Assembly (NCBI RefSeq): GCF_048544455.1
Contig: NC_133534.1
Coordinates: 38,192,217 to 38,256,216 of the forward strand
Length of the DNA stretch: 64,000 nucleotides
DNA from: Silene latifolia
Taxonomy: Eukaryota > Streptophyta > Magnoliopsida > Caryophyllales > Caryophyllaceae
Direction of reading: 5' to 3'
Both the position numbers and the translations under genes were made by a program. The notes below the pieces were generated by a model. It saw only the letters and a program-made list of their open reading frames with translations. It did not search any database and was not told the origin of the DNA. Positions 1 to 9,531 of the stretch are shown piece by piece (within the stretch, counting starts at the first letter, position 1; each line of letters starts with the position of its first letter).

Positions 1-254
1 CAGAACATTCTGACTCGGGATTTAACAGCTATCAGAAAATGGAGACGGTTTTTGACCCGGACTCCGAATGTACTCTAATTACTACCAAAACGACCGTATC
101 GGCACGTAGATGACAACTAAGAGGTTGACATTTAATATTTGAGCAATCACTTGACGATAATCTTACGAACTGTCACTAATCGTTCCGCGAATCAAACATG
201 CGGCCCAATCATCACCGGGTGGTTTGCGAAGGGTGCAGAAACGAGGTGTCTACA
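1..254 (-). mobile_element. 3' LTR (partial) of Tat/Ogre-like element 1
   Basis: This segment matches the last ~254 bases of the complete LTR at 14776-17188 with a few per cent mismatch. Read on the minus strand the LTR begins TGTAGACACC at base 254. The rest of the LTR and its target-site duplication lie left of the window. Both LTRs and the gag-pol frames fix the element as minus-strand. Confidence 0.9.
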
Positions 255-268
255 GAGCCCCCACTTTG
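255..268 (-). other. Polypurine tract of Tat element 1
   Basis: On the minus strand the bases before the 3' LTR read CAAAGTGGGGGCTC, directly followed by TGTAGACACC. A G-rich purine tract abutting the LTR is the expected plus-strand primer. Tat element 2 has the equivalent tract at 43142-43154. Confidence 0.8.
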
Positions 269-949
269 ACTGAGGCTTGGACAAGGCGAAAGTCAAAGTA
301 TAGCCATCAGGTCAATCGAAGATTACAACCTGACGACTATGGCGACGCGAGGCGGCTCAAGGGGTCTGAGCCAAGGACCTGTCGTCGGGAACATTTTAGA
401 GTCTGTCGACTATCGGGGAGGGTCGTTTAAAGTCCATTAGACTACGTAAGGAGGCTCGCCAGCCATAAGAAGAAACCATACCTGAGACTTAATCGAACTT
501 CGCGGGGAATAAGAGATATTGAAAACAGCGGGACGTCGGTAGAAAGCTGGGGGAATCCGCTGCGTCGGTCTCAAGCGAACTCGCGAAATTTGGAAGTTGA
601 ATCGCTTGCGTCGGTCTCAAGCGAACTCTTGTTGGGGAACACATCGACGACTAGGAACATCTTGATCGTCGTAGGGGAACCTCGAATGAGCAAGATCTTG
701 CAAAATACTATGCTACTGCGGGTAAAATGATTGAGCAATATTTGCAAAATCTGCTGTGCGGGATAAAATGAACTTGGACAATATGCGCAAAATACTGTCG
801 CTTTGGATAAAACGCGGGCGGAACGAAAGGAAATCGTCGAAACGGACCAAAGTGATAAAATGTCATCGAGGAAGAGGCGCACCAAAGATGGGCCCACGAA
901 TAACGAACTCATAACGGGTTTTTGAAAATCCATATGGAGGGAAACAAAG

Positions 950-1011
950 GAAGAGGCGCAACAAGAGCTGCGTCTCTTGGAAGAGGCGCAGCACCTGCTG
1001 CGTCTGTTCCC
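950..1011 (+). promoter_or_regulatory. GCGCAGCA/TGCTGCGT palindromic doublet upstream of the PMD gene
   Basis: Two tandem copies of GAAGAGGCGCARCA-N2-NGCTGCGTC start at 950 and 980, exactly 30 bp apart, and end in CTGTTCCCC. Each copy is an imperfect dyad. The same doublet is at 44076-44137 upstream of the second PMD gene, upstream of both DUF7745-like genes and in the LTRs. It lies about 135 bp upstream of the proposed ATG at 1146. A weak A/T block (GCGTAAAAAC) follows it in both copies, but there is no clear TATA box. A promoter role is inferred. Confidence 0.55.
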
Positions 1012-1145
1012 CAATTCAGCAATTCTGCGTAAAAACGCGAAAGTCAGAAGGTTTATGTTCATTTCATTCGAAACATAAATCACTCCATTCTCTCTCAAAT
1101 CTTCACCATTTCCGTCGAGGTTGGATTCAAAAGCTTGCTTAAAAT

Positions 1146-4100
1146 ATGACTAATCGAGGTATGTGCTTTAATCTTGCATTACTCTTCCATATTTGTCGAA
1201 TTTTGAGCCGCGAACATTAGGGTTTTCGACCCTTTTGATCGAAAATTTGGGGCTTTTCCCCCAAATGGATTTGTCATGCCAAATTGATACTAGAAATGAG
1301 TAGTAGGCAATGTTAGGAACATAACCATGTATTTACTTCGAATTTTTATCAAGTTTTGAGCCCTTGAGCGAATTTTGAGACAGTTTCTGACTAGATCATA
1401 AATTGCTTGAAAATGGCCTTAAGATTGCCCATTTGTGATGAAATTTGATATTAGGGACCCTTGGATGATGGGTAAACTTCCTACCATCTCGGAAGTTTGG
1501 TTTGTGACAACTTTTGCAGGACACTTTTTAGGGCATAATCGCCGTTATAGCGAAATCTTTCGCCGAATTTTCGACTCGAACTCGGAACTAGGTCTTGACT
1601 TGGACTTGACTTGACCCTATTCATCACATGAGTGATTGATTTGGTGGGACTATGGCCAAGGATGGCCGAAAGGGCGATTCCGGGCCTTGAAGGCTCGAAA
1701 TACTACTTAACAAAGGCTTGTCATCATGTGATGCGGCCTGGATTTGCTTTAATCGTTGCAGGTGACGATGCTTCTACTTCCGGGAGATATCCCATGGATG
1801 TAGATGTCGCTGTTGTTGAGGAGGCTTTGGAGCAGGCCTTCGCCGCTGCTGTGATGGCTGCTGCAGAGGAGGTTCCCGAGGAGGAGGCCGCTGATGAGGA
1901 AGAGATTCCGAGACGGACCCATCTCGGACGAGGAGGTCGCCAGCTGAGAGGTGCTCCTGCGTGGCCTGAGACACGGGAGAGTAGGCACCTTGTGTGGGCT
2001 GCAGAGGGTCACTTGTCCTACAGGACGGTGAAGAGCTTGGTAAATAGGAATTCCCTAACTCATTACCTATCCTTTTCTATTTTTGTTCAAATCTCTTTCA
2101 AATTTATTTCAAAACTAAAGATAGCTTTGTTTCAAATCATGTTAGGAGGCCGGGAACATCCGGTCGTTCTCGGGGTATACGACAGCGATGGAGCATTACG
2201 AGCGGCTGTCGGAGGAGGAGAGGGCCATGATCGAGCGTGGAGCGTTTGGTCCTCTGGTTCAGGTCTGGAGGGATATCGTGAAGAGGAAGTTGCGGGCCAA
2301 CCTCAGCCTGGTCCGCGCTTTCTTGGATCGATTCTGGGACACGACTTCCACGTTTCACCTGCCTTTTGGTGAGGTGGGGGTCACCTTGGAGGACTACGGC
2401 ATGATTTCTGGTCTGCCGTGTGGGACTGAGGAGATGACGTGGCCAGAGACTGGCATGAGGGCGGATTCGGCCGAGGCGAGGAGGTTGATCGGCTGGAACC
2501 TGTCGCCGAAGGCTGTTGCGGTGCCGGGTTTGGTACCCAGTACCTATGTTCGAGATTACTTTGCGGGGAAGACCCCGGCATCGGCGGTGATCGATGGGAG
2601 GGAGACGGCTCCTCCTCCTTGTACAGCCGAGCAGAGGGCTCGTCTGTGGCTTTGGTGGTTCTTGTCTTCGATCTACCTCGGAGACAAGGGTGAGAGGCTG
2701 TCGACGAAGCTTCTTCCCTTTCTTTCTGACCTGAGCTCCCTAGGGCGCTGGGATTGGGTCACTGCTGGTTTTGCGGTCCTCATCCGTTTCATGAGGGCCA
2801 TGGTTCGTCCGGAGTTGATGGAGAAGGGGACTTCTCCTGGCGCTGTCGGACCTGGACTACTGTTGGAGGTATGAACCTTCCTTTAGGTCGATGTAAATTC
2901 CTTTCTTTTATCAAAGATCGGAAGATCGTCATTGACTATCTGTTTTATAGGCGTGGGTGTACTCTTACTTTCCGGGCCTCGCGCCCAAGAGGACGGAGCC
3001 GTTGGAGAGGGCCTATCCCGTGGTGAGGGATTGGGTCATGTGCCGGACGAAGAGCAAGCGTTCTTCTCACAATGTCTACCGGCGGGATGTGAACGCCCTT
3101 GGTGAGCGGCGTGAGTATCCCATTTGTATTCATTCATATTTTTGTCCTTTGCTTTAAATTGATCATAGGAATGACCTTTGCCTTCATATTGTCGCAGTGG
3201 GTGCCAGACCTTGGGCGGAGTACGCTAGAGCGCCTCCTTTTATTCTGCCGAGGTCCTTCGGCCTAGGAGCTCGAGTCGCTCTTTGTTGTGGACGTCGATG
3301 GGTCTGTATGGTATCCGGGTGAGCGGTTAGCTCGTCGGTGCTTTCGGGGGGTGCGTTGACGGTTCCGTCGATCCTCCTAGGACGATGTTCGGGGAGCCTT
3401 CCGAGGCCGAGAGGGAGGCGGACTTGGCGTGCGGTGGTGACGACCTTCTTCTCCCTGAGGAGGATTACTCGGCGTTCCTTTACGGGAGGTTGGCCTATTG
3501 GCCGGTAGTGGTAAGTATCCTTTGTTTTCTTGTTGATTTGATTTTGAAAATTACGACGAAGGATCATCGATTAATGAGAGTCGTTTTGTCTTTGCAGGAG
3601 GTTGAGGCGGCGGGCATCGAGCCCCCAGAGTACCCTGAGACCCTCGAGTACACTGACGCCACTGGGAGGACGACGATCTCCGAGTTACGTGACTTTGACG
3701 TAGCTGTGACGGATGCTGGCCTAGATGATGGCAAAGCATCGATTCGGAGGGTGAGTTCCTATTTTGCATAGTTTTCGTGTAAGAACACATTTGATTGAAT
3801 TTGTTTAATTTACTGAGAATTCTTTTGAAATGCAGGTCGCGCCATCTCGGTTTGTGGCACTATGGAGGGTGGCCAACCGGCTACGAGCTACGGCCATTGA
3901 GGCACTCGTCGGCGGTCGAGGTCGTCAGGTATGAACCTTTACACCCATTTTTCGATCTCCTTTTTTGATTTCCAGTTTTGATTGAGTTGATTGACAGGAG
4001 CCAATTCGTTGCTGTTTGCAGGGTGACCGCGAGTCGGGACGAGAGTTGGCCCAGGCTCGGGAGGAGACGGCTCGCCTGTCGAGGGAGCTCGAGTTTCGGG

Positions 4101-4160
4101 ATGCCGAGATCATTTGCTCTTATGACGAGGGTTGCCGAGTTGGAGGGCGCCAAGCAATAG
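1146..4160 (+). pseudogene. Antisense plant mobile domain (PMD) gene carried by Tat element 1, eight exons, frameshifted
   Basis: The gene runs opposite to gag-pol between integrase and the 3' LTR. Proposed exons: 1146-1158 (ATG ACT AAT CGA G), 1762-2039, 2146-2868, 2951-3110, 3198-3510, 3598-3750, 3836-3928 and 4022-4160. Introns have GT..AG ends, and exons 1-3 join in frame. Exon 2 is acidic (VPEEEAADEEE). Exon 3 encodes the PMD core, with LRANLSLVRAFLDRFWD, FGEVGVTLEDYGMISGLP and LWLWWFLSSIYLGDKG recognisable. The last exon is a charged, coiled-coil-like tail (SGRELAQAREETARLSREL). Compared with Tat 2, exon 4 is 2 nt short and exon 5 lacks a base near 3205, so this copy is broken. The family (Arabidopsis MAIN/MAIL1; also TE-borne copies) acts in the nucleus in transposon silencing and genome stability. 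Presence in two Tat copies shows it is an element component. The exon model is a prediction; the domain call is firm. Confidence 0.8.
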
Positions 4161-4902
4161 CTTGTGTAGTTTTGTACATCCGATTTTGAAGCATTTTTGG
4201 ATCGGGTTTGGGCGCGAGCCCCGATTTACTTGGTCTTTTTGGCTTGTTTGGGGCGAAGCCCCCGATTGCTTGTACATTTGTACCTTGTTTGGGCGCAAGC
4301 CCTTGATTGCTTGTACATTTGCTTTTTGTTGCATATACGACGCCCGAGTGCCTTTTTTGGGTTGTGTTGTTTGTGCCTGCAGGTTAGTTCTTGAACAGGT
4401 TTGGTAGACAACGGTTTACGCCGTCATGCTGCCGGAATTTACATAGAAAAATCACGCAACACATACATTTTATATACACGTAAGGCCTTTAATTAGTGCA
4501 AAATGAGACTCAAAAGGACCAAAATGCAAAAAAAAGATGACCGGACGGTACTCAAAAGGACCAAAATGCAAAAATTTTGCCGGAGATGACCGGACGGTAG
4601 GGAGGGCTACCCCCTAAAAAAAGAAAAAGAGAAATCTATAAGTTAGAAAATGAAAAAAAAAAAAGAATTTAAGAAAATGAAATGACTAAGTAAATGTTGA
4701 AATTAAAGAATTAAATATAAAAGTGTGATAAAAATGGCGGAAAATGTCGATGTCGCCTCGAAATGCGTGCCTGTGAATTTTAGGAAACCTGAAGCATGGT
4801 AAATTTCTCGGATTTACCAAAATAAAATCCCGTAGGAATAGGAAATTATTCGTTATAGAATTAGGAAAGATCCAAACACGGAAATCACAGAAGTGAGTTT
4901 GG
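4161..4902. other. PMD-gene downstream region and spacer between the two antisense genes
   Basis: Bases 4200-4330 hold three degenerate copies of a ~45-60 bp unit containing GGGCGCAAGCCC-type hairpins and GATTGCTTGTACATTT, probably 3' UTR sequence. From 4440 onward the DNA is A-rich with small repeats (CAAAAGGACCAAAATGCAAA twice; GATGACCGGACGGTA twice). Equivalent sequence is at 47270-48004 in Tat 2. I see no gene. Confidence 0.5.
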
Positions 4903-4903
4903 G

Positions 4904-5018
4904 GAAGAGGCGCAGCATGAGCTGCGTCCCTTTGAAGAGGCGCAAAGCAGTGCCGCGCTTTGTTCCCAAGCAGTCGATTCGACGGATTTTTGGAAACAAA
5001 GAATTGGTATAAATAGAA
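4904..5018 (+). promoter_or_regulatory. Promoter of the DUF7745-like gene: palindromic doublet plus TATA box
   Basis: A doublet of the GAAGAGGCGCAGCA module starts at 4904 and 4934 (30 bp apart) and ends at TGTTCCCAAG. A canonical TATAAATAG follows at about 5010, some 105 bp upstream of the ATG at 5115. Tat 2 keeps the same layout: doublet from 48007, TATAAATAG at about 48108, ATG at 48201. The upstream text (GGAAAGATCC, AACACGGAAATC) echoes the Tat LTR promoter region, so this promoter may derive from the LTR. Transcription is not demonstrated. Confidence 0.65.
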
Positions 5019-5114
5019 GCGTCGATGAAGCTTTAAATTATATAATTCTTCCGTCTCTTCTTCGTCGCCTCACACAAAATTCTCAAAACAAATTCTCAAG
5101 AGAAAATTATCATC

Positions 5115-5763
5115 ATGAATACTTTGGAGATCCGCTTGAAGGAATGGACCAATGAATTTTCGAACACGGAGAAGCATGATATGGGTGCTTATAACCTTGG
5201 GTCTTTGTTGAGCTTGAAACTCATTAAGGTTGTAAAACCGTTCTTGGATGCTTGCCTTGATTATTGGGATCCAAATTATCATGTTTTTGCGTTCCCAGGA
5301 GGTGATATTTGTCCTTTTCCGGAGGAAATTGTTGCTATTGGCGGGTGGGACCCCGAACATTTACCTGCCATCCCTTCTACTCGCTCAAGGGTATAAGAGC
5401 AAGTTTAGAGATTTGCTTGGACCTGACTGGACTCGAGGTGGATCGTCTTGTTACTTCGAAAGGCGTGCGGATGTTGGATTTTATAGATCGATTCATCAAC
5501 AGGGCCGACCCTACTGTCTCTTATGTTGCTAGAAGGAGAGCGTTTGGCTTCTGTTTGCTTCATGTATATGTCTTTCAGGGACATGTTGACGAAGAACTGC
5601 GAGGTGATCCCCGTCTATTGGGTCTTATTGAGCAAATGGAGTCGCGCAGAGCCCACTTGCCTATGCTTAGGGAGATTATCTTGGGCTTGGATAATAGGAA
5701 ATCCAACCGCGATCTTCCATTTTTGGGGAGTCCCGTCATCCTACAGGTAAAAGACACCTTCTT

Positions 5764-5798
<35 letters not shown>

Positions 5799-5808
5799 TT
5801 TTTTTTTC

Positions 5809-5887
<79 letters not shown>

Positions 5888-6688
5888 GAGTGTCTAATAC
5901 CTGTTTTGGTAGGTTTGGCTTATGGAACGGCTCCGATTGCTCGAGCCCCTCGTTCATGCACTTTCCTATCATGCCCGTATGATTTCGATGAGGACGAGGT
6001 TGTACATGGTGGATTTCACTCGGGTCTGTGACTATTGGAAGAACAAGTCAAGACGATGATGGCCCTTTGATCGGTGGGTTGTACCGTGGTGGCACCTCAA
6101 GTCGTCACCGGAGTGTCTTCTTTGGATCCTACTAGGTCCGTGCGCATTCTGGGATTGGAGTTCATGGTATGCATCTTTCCGGAAAGGTTGATGAGGCAAG
6201 TCGGGTTGAAGCAGATGATCCCTAGGCTTGACACTGTCCCGCAGACTGCTATGGCGTTGACTACCGAGAGCCGAAGAGAGTGGGCTATGAAATGGACCCA
6301 AAGAAACATGTGGTTCCTGAGTTTCTCCGCCAATGCTTTGTGGGTATCGGATTCCTATCTGAGGTGGAGAAAGGCTGCAACTTCGGAAGAGCGCGAAAGA
6401 CTGAGGAAGCGCGAGCCCATTGATTACAAAGTACGCGAGGGAGAGAAAGAGAAAGAGAAGCATCTGACCGAAGGAGAAGAAGAAGCCGGCTTTCAAGTCA
6501 TTCATCCTTCGAAGAAATCGAAGACTACTCCTGTCGCAGAGATGGTGGTTGGCAAGAACGGAAGAGTCAGGCCTCGAGAAAGACCGTTGGTGATTAGGTC
6601 TGAAGTGGTGCAAGAGCGCCCGGCTCGAGGTCGTGACAAGAAATATGACAAGAACGACAAGGGCAAGGGAAAGATGGAGGAATAGCCC
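5115..6688 (+). pseudogene. Antisense DUF7745-like gene carried by Tat element 1, two exons
   Basis: Starts MNTLEIRLKEWTNEF at 5115, 100 bp after a TATA box, and ends GKGKMEE-stop at 6685. Exon 1 is 5115-5746. The intron 5747-5912 holds a ~120-nt near-pure T run. Exon 2 is from 5913. The N-terminal part (VVKPFLDACLDYWDPNYHVF followed by PFPEEIVAIGGW) resembles the plant DUF7745 family, common in proteins annotated next to retrotransposons; the function is unknown. The C terminus is highly basic (PSKKSKTTP, RGRDKKYDKNDKGKGK), which would suit nuclear or nucleic-acid binding. Relative to Tat 2 there is a +1 shift near 5383, a compensating one near 5425 and another lesion near 6050, so the copy is broken. 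Family call moderate; gene structure supported by conservation between the two copies. Confidence 0.65.
5766..5885 (+). repeat. Long poly-T tract inside the intron of the DUF7745-like gene
   Basis: About 120 bases of nearly uninterrupted T lie between the donor (CAG/GTAAAAG) and the acceptor (TTGGTAG/GTTTGG). The matching intron in Tat 2 (48830-48907) has only short T runs, so this is an expansion of the polypyrimidine tract or a sequencing/assembly artefact. Phe-rich or Lys-rich frames through it are not real proteins. Confidence 0.85.
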
Positions 6689-6689
6689 A

Positions 6690-7223
6690 AGTCTTATTAT
6701 TATTATTATTTGATTATTATTATTATTATTGTTGTAATAAAAAGGAGGGATTTTTAGAATCCTAGCCTGTCTATTTTTATTATTTGTCGTACTATTTTTA
6801 TTAGAAATGGATGAATGAAAAGGTTAAATGGTTATGAAACCGTTGGTATTTTCTTTAATTATTCTTGTCGAATTTCAAATGCAATGCAAATGTCCTTCTA
6901 TTTACATTTTAAATATAACGGTGGGTTGAATCCCGTGAAGGATTGCCTACGTATTCACTTAAAAAAGTGAAATCAAACCCTTGCGCGTAGTTCGAGTAAA
7001 TGTAAAAGAATAATTGTTCAAAGCAAGAGCTTGTAATGAACGTAGAAAATAAGCATGAGCTTTTGCTTACTCTGGAGGTGCGAATTTAGTTTGTTTGATG
7101 ATATGAGGATGACAAGTTTGCCAAGATGCAAGAGCATAGTGACATTCAAATAGGCCAGGGGCCGTTTATTTAGTGCCACAAGAGCGACACGTGGGTTTAC
7201 GCGAGGCGCGTTTTTGTTCTATC
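6690..7223. other. Convergent spacer between DUF7745-like gene and integrase 3' end
   Basis: Begins with a (TTA)n microsatellite (about 6697-6732) just after the stop codon, then sequence conserved with 49689-50250 in Tat 2. Genes on both strands end here, so it must hold terminators for converging transcripts, or else the transcripts overlap. No gene seen. Confidence 0.5.
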
Positions 7224-8160
7224 CTAGGCATAGTATCGTTTCAGTTGGTCGAGATTTGTGGGGTTTGAGAACTCATTCCCATCTAGGTCTGTGATTCTAA
7301 CCGCACCCCCTGGGAGTATTGATTTGACTAGATATGGTCCGGCCCAGTTAGGTTTGAATTTTCCCCTTGGGTCGACAGGTAAAAGAGCTCTAACCGATTT
7401 GAGCACTAAGTCTCCTTCTTTGATGTTTCTTGGCCTAACCCTTTTGTTGAAAGCTCGTTTGATACGTGCTTGATATGTTTGGACATTATGTAAGGCACGT
7501 AGCCTACGTTCATCCAGGAGGATGAGTTCTTCGTATCTGTCTTTCTTCCAATCGGCTTCCGGGATTTGACTCTCGAGGAGGATGCGCAGAGATGGTATTT
7601 CTAGCTCAACTGGTTGTACGGCTTCCATGCCGTAGGTCAAATAGAAAGGAGTAGCCCCAGTGGGCGTCCTGACGGATGTTCGATACCCCCACAAAGCGAA
7701 GGGTATTTTGCTTGGCCAATCTCTATAATTGTCAGTCATTTTCTTGAGGATCGTGACGACATTTTTGTTAGCCGCCTCTACCGCGCCGTTAGTCTGTGGT
7801 CGATAGGGCGAGGAGTGATGATGCTTGATCTTGTACTTGGCTAGCAATTGTTCGGTTTCGGCTTGGAAGTGGGACCCATTATCGCTGATGATTTCATGTG
7901 GGCAACCATATCGACAGATGATGTTGTTTTGTATGAACTTTGCCACATTTTTAGCCGTAAGAGCGGTGTAGGAAGCCGCTTCTACCCACTTGGTGAAGTA
8001 GTCAATTGCTACTAGGATGAAACAAGTGACCTCTGTTCTACCGGTGGGGTTATTTTCCCAATTATGTCAATTCCCCATGCGGAGAATGGCCAAGGAGATG
8101 TCATCGTATAGAGCAACGAAGGAGGGACGTGTTATACGTTCGAAGATTTGACAGATTGTG
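7224..8160 (-). pseudogene. pol: Tat 1 pol: integrase, frameshifted
   Basis: The open stretch 7946-7224 carries the catalytic-core signatures IISDNGSHF and SPYRPQTNGAVEAANKNVV (second Asp and the Glu of DDE) and a C-terminal domain ending LDGNEFSNPTNLDQLKRYYA. The zinc-binding N terminus (VRHCHNC in Tat 2) and the first catalytic Asp (near AIDYFTKWVEA) lie upstream at about 7980-8160, where frameshifts break continuity: copy 1 reads VRHCHNLSNLR. The enzyme would insert element cDNA into the genome. Degenerate and presumably inactive. Confidence 0.85.
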
Positions 8161-9531
8161 GCAATGCCTCACGTATTTGATGCAATCGGATTCCATTGTG
8201 GTCCAATAGTACCCTAGACGTGTGATTTTCTTTGACATCATAGGTCCGCTCATGTGAGGACCGCATTCTCCATCGTGGACTTCTTCCATCACCTTTCGTG
8301 CCTGTGAATGATCAAGGCAACGTAGGACTACACCAAGAGGTGTTCTTTTGTACAATTCTCCTTGCATTAGGATGTATTGGGAAGCTAGTAGGCGTATAGC
8401 TCGTTGTCCCCTTTTGTCCATATCTGGTGGATAGGTACCATTAAGCTTGAAATTCAGGATTGCTTGGAACCACGGTTCTTGTGCGATTTCTTCTTCATCG
8501 GTAATTTGATGGACATATGCTGGCTCCGACCGTCGTTCGATACACAAAGGCATTTCCATCATGTAATCTGGCATATTTATCAAAGATGCAAGCTTCGCAA
8601 GAGCGTCCGCAAATTGATTTTCTTCTCGAGGTAGGTGTAAGTAGGTTACGTGATCGAAGAATTGAGCCACTTGGTCTATCCTAGCCTGATAGGGTGCTAG
8701 GCTTTCACTTCGGATTTTCCAGGATCCCGTAACTTGGTTGATGATCAGTGACGAATCCCCGTGTACTCGTAGGTTTTTGATGCCTAAACTTACTGCCGCT
8801 TGTAGTCCGATGAGACAAGCTTCATACTCTGCAGCGTTGTTTGTCACCTCGAAGTCGAGTTTGACAAAGATTGGTGTATGCTCACCTTCGGGAGAAATGA
8901 GCAACACTCCTATCCCAAATCCTCTTAGGTTTGATGCTCCATCAAAGTATAGATCCCAAGAGTCTACATCGGTTTGAAGTATATCCTCGTCGGGAAATGA
9001 CCAAGTATCTATGGTTTGTGCGTCGTTGATGGGATTTTCTGCGAAGAATTCGGCGACGGCGCGACCCTTTATAACTTTCAGTGGCACATATTTGAGGTCG
9101 AATTCTGAGAGCATCATGGTCCATCTTGCCAGACGTCCGTTGAGAACGGGTTTCTCGAAGAGGTATTTGACTGGATCCATTTTGGAGAATATCTTGACAG
9201 AGTAGCTAAGCATGTAGTGACGTAGCTTCTTTGTTGCCCACACAAGAGCAAGGCATGTCTTTTCGAGTTGTGAGTATTTGCACTCGTATTCCAAGAACTT
9301 CTTACTTAGATAGTAAATAGCTCTTTCTTCACTTCCTACGGTTTGAGCTAGCATGGCTCCCATGGCAGTTTCAGTTACTGTGAGATATAAACCAAGAGGT
9401 TGATCTCGTTGTGGTGGCATGAGCACTGGTGGTTTAGCCAATATCTCCTTGATTTGGTCGAACGCCTTTTGATGTCGTCGTCCCACATGGTGTGGTCTGT
9501 TTTCTTGAGTTTCTTGAAGATAGGCTCGCAA
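8101..9531 (-). CDS. pol: Tat 1 pol: RNase H plus archaeal-type second RNase H, with integrase zinc-finger start
   Basis: A 476-aa open frame. The first part is the gypsy RNase H (AIYYLSKKFLEYECKYSQLEKTCLALVW region). A linker leads to a second, archaeal-type RNase H with all four expected acidic positions visible: YFDGASN, NNAAEYEACL, VHGDSSLIIN and NQFADALAKLAS. A dual RNase H is characteristic of the Ogre/Tat lineage. The end runs into the integrase N-terminal zinc region (DGECGPHMSGPMM...DCIKYVRHCHN) before the frame is lost. RNase H removes RNA from the RNA-DNA hybrid during replication. The matching region of Tat 2 has HGNSS instead of HGDSS. Confidence 0.85.
   Translation of the reverse strand: MRAYLQETQENRPHHVGRRHQKAFDQIKEILAKPPVLMPPQRDQPLGLYLTVTETAMGAMLAQTVGSEERAIYYLSKKFLEYECKYSQLEKTCLALVWATKKLRHYMLSYSVKIFSKMDPVKYLFEKPVLNGRLARWTMMLSEFDLKYVPLKVIKGRAVAEFFAENPINDAQTIDTWSFPDEDILQTDVDSWDLYFDGASNLRGFGIGVLLISPEGEHTPIFVKLDFEVTNNAAEYEACLIGLQAAVSLGIKNLRVHGDSSLIINQVTGSWKIRSESLAPYQARIDQVAQFFDHVTYLHLPREENQFADALAKLASLINMPDYMMEMPLCIERRSEPAYVHQITDEEEIAQEPWFQAILNFKLNGTYPPDMDKRGQRAIRLLASQYILMQGELYKRTPLGVVLRCLDHSQARKVMEEVHDGECGPHMSGPMMSKKITRLGYYWTTMESDCIKYVRHCHNLSNLRTYNTSLLRCSIR

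Larger units (their letters stand above)
255..1145. other. Tat 1 terminal internal region and upstream region of the antisense PMD gene
   Basis: Bases 255-475 are strongly conserved with 43142-43370 in Tat 2; after that the copies diverge. A short direct repeat (TGCGTCGGTCTCAAGCGAACTC) occurs at about 558 and 607. A single module arm (GAAGAGGCGC) is at 871 and a full palindromic doublet at 950-1011. No convincing coding region: the short open frame at 224-430 straddles the LTR boundary. Confidence 0.6.

Noticed and set aside
224..430. Short open frame conserved near 43026-43316
   Set aside because: It crosses the LTR/internal boundary and shows no domain; conservation is expected for element ends.
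571..1098. 175-aa minus-strand frame with SSKRRSSCCASS repeats
   Set aside because: It is a shadow translation of the palindromic GCGCAGCA modules upstream of the PMD gene; similar frames recur wherever the module occurs.
5309..6031. Plus-strand frame rich in Phe and the matching minus-strand Lys-rich frame through the T run
   Set aside because: They are simple translations of a poly-T intron tract; the flanking parts belong to spliced exons of the antisense gene.
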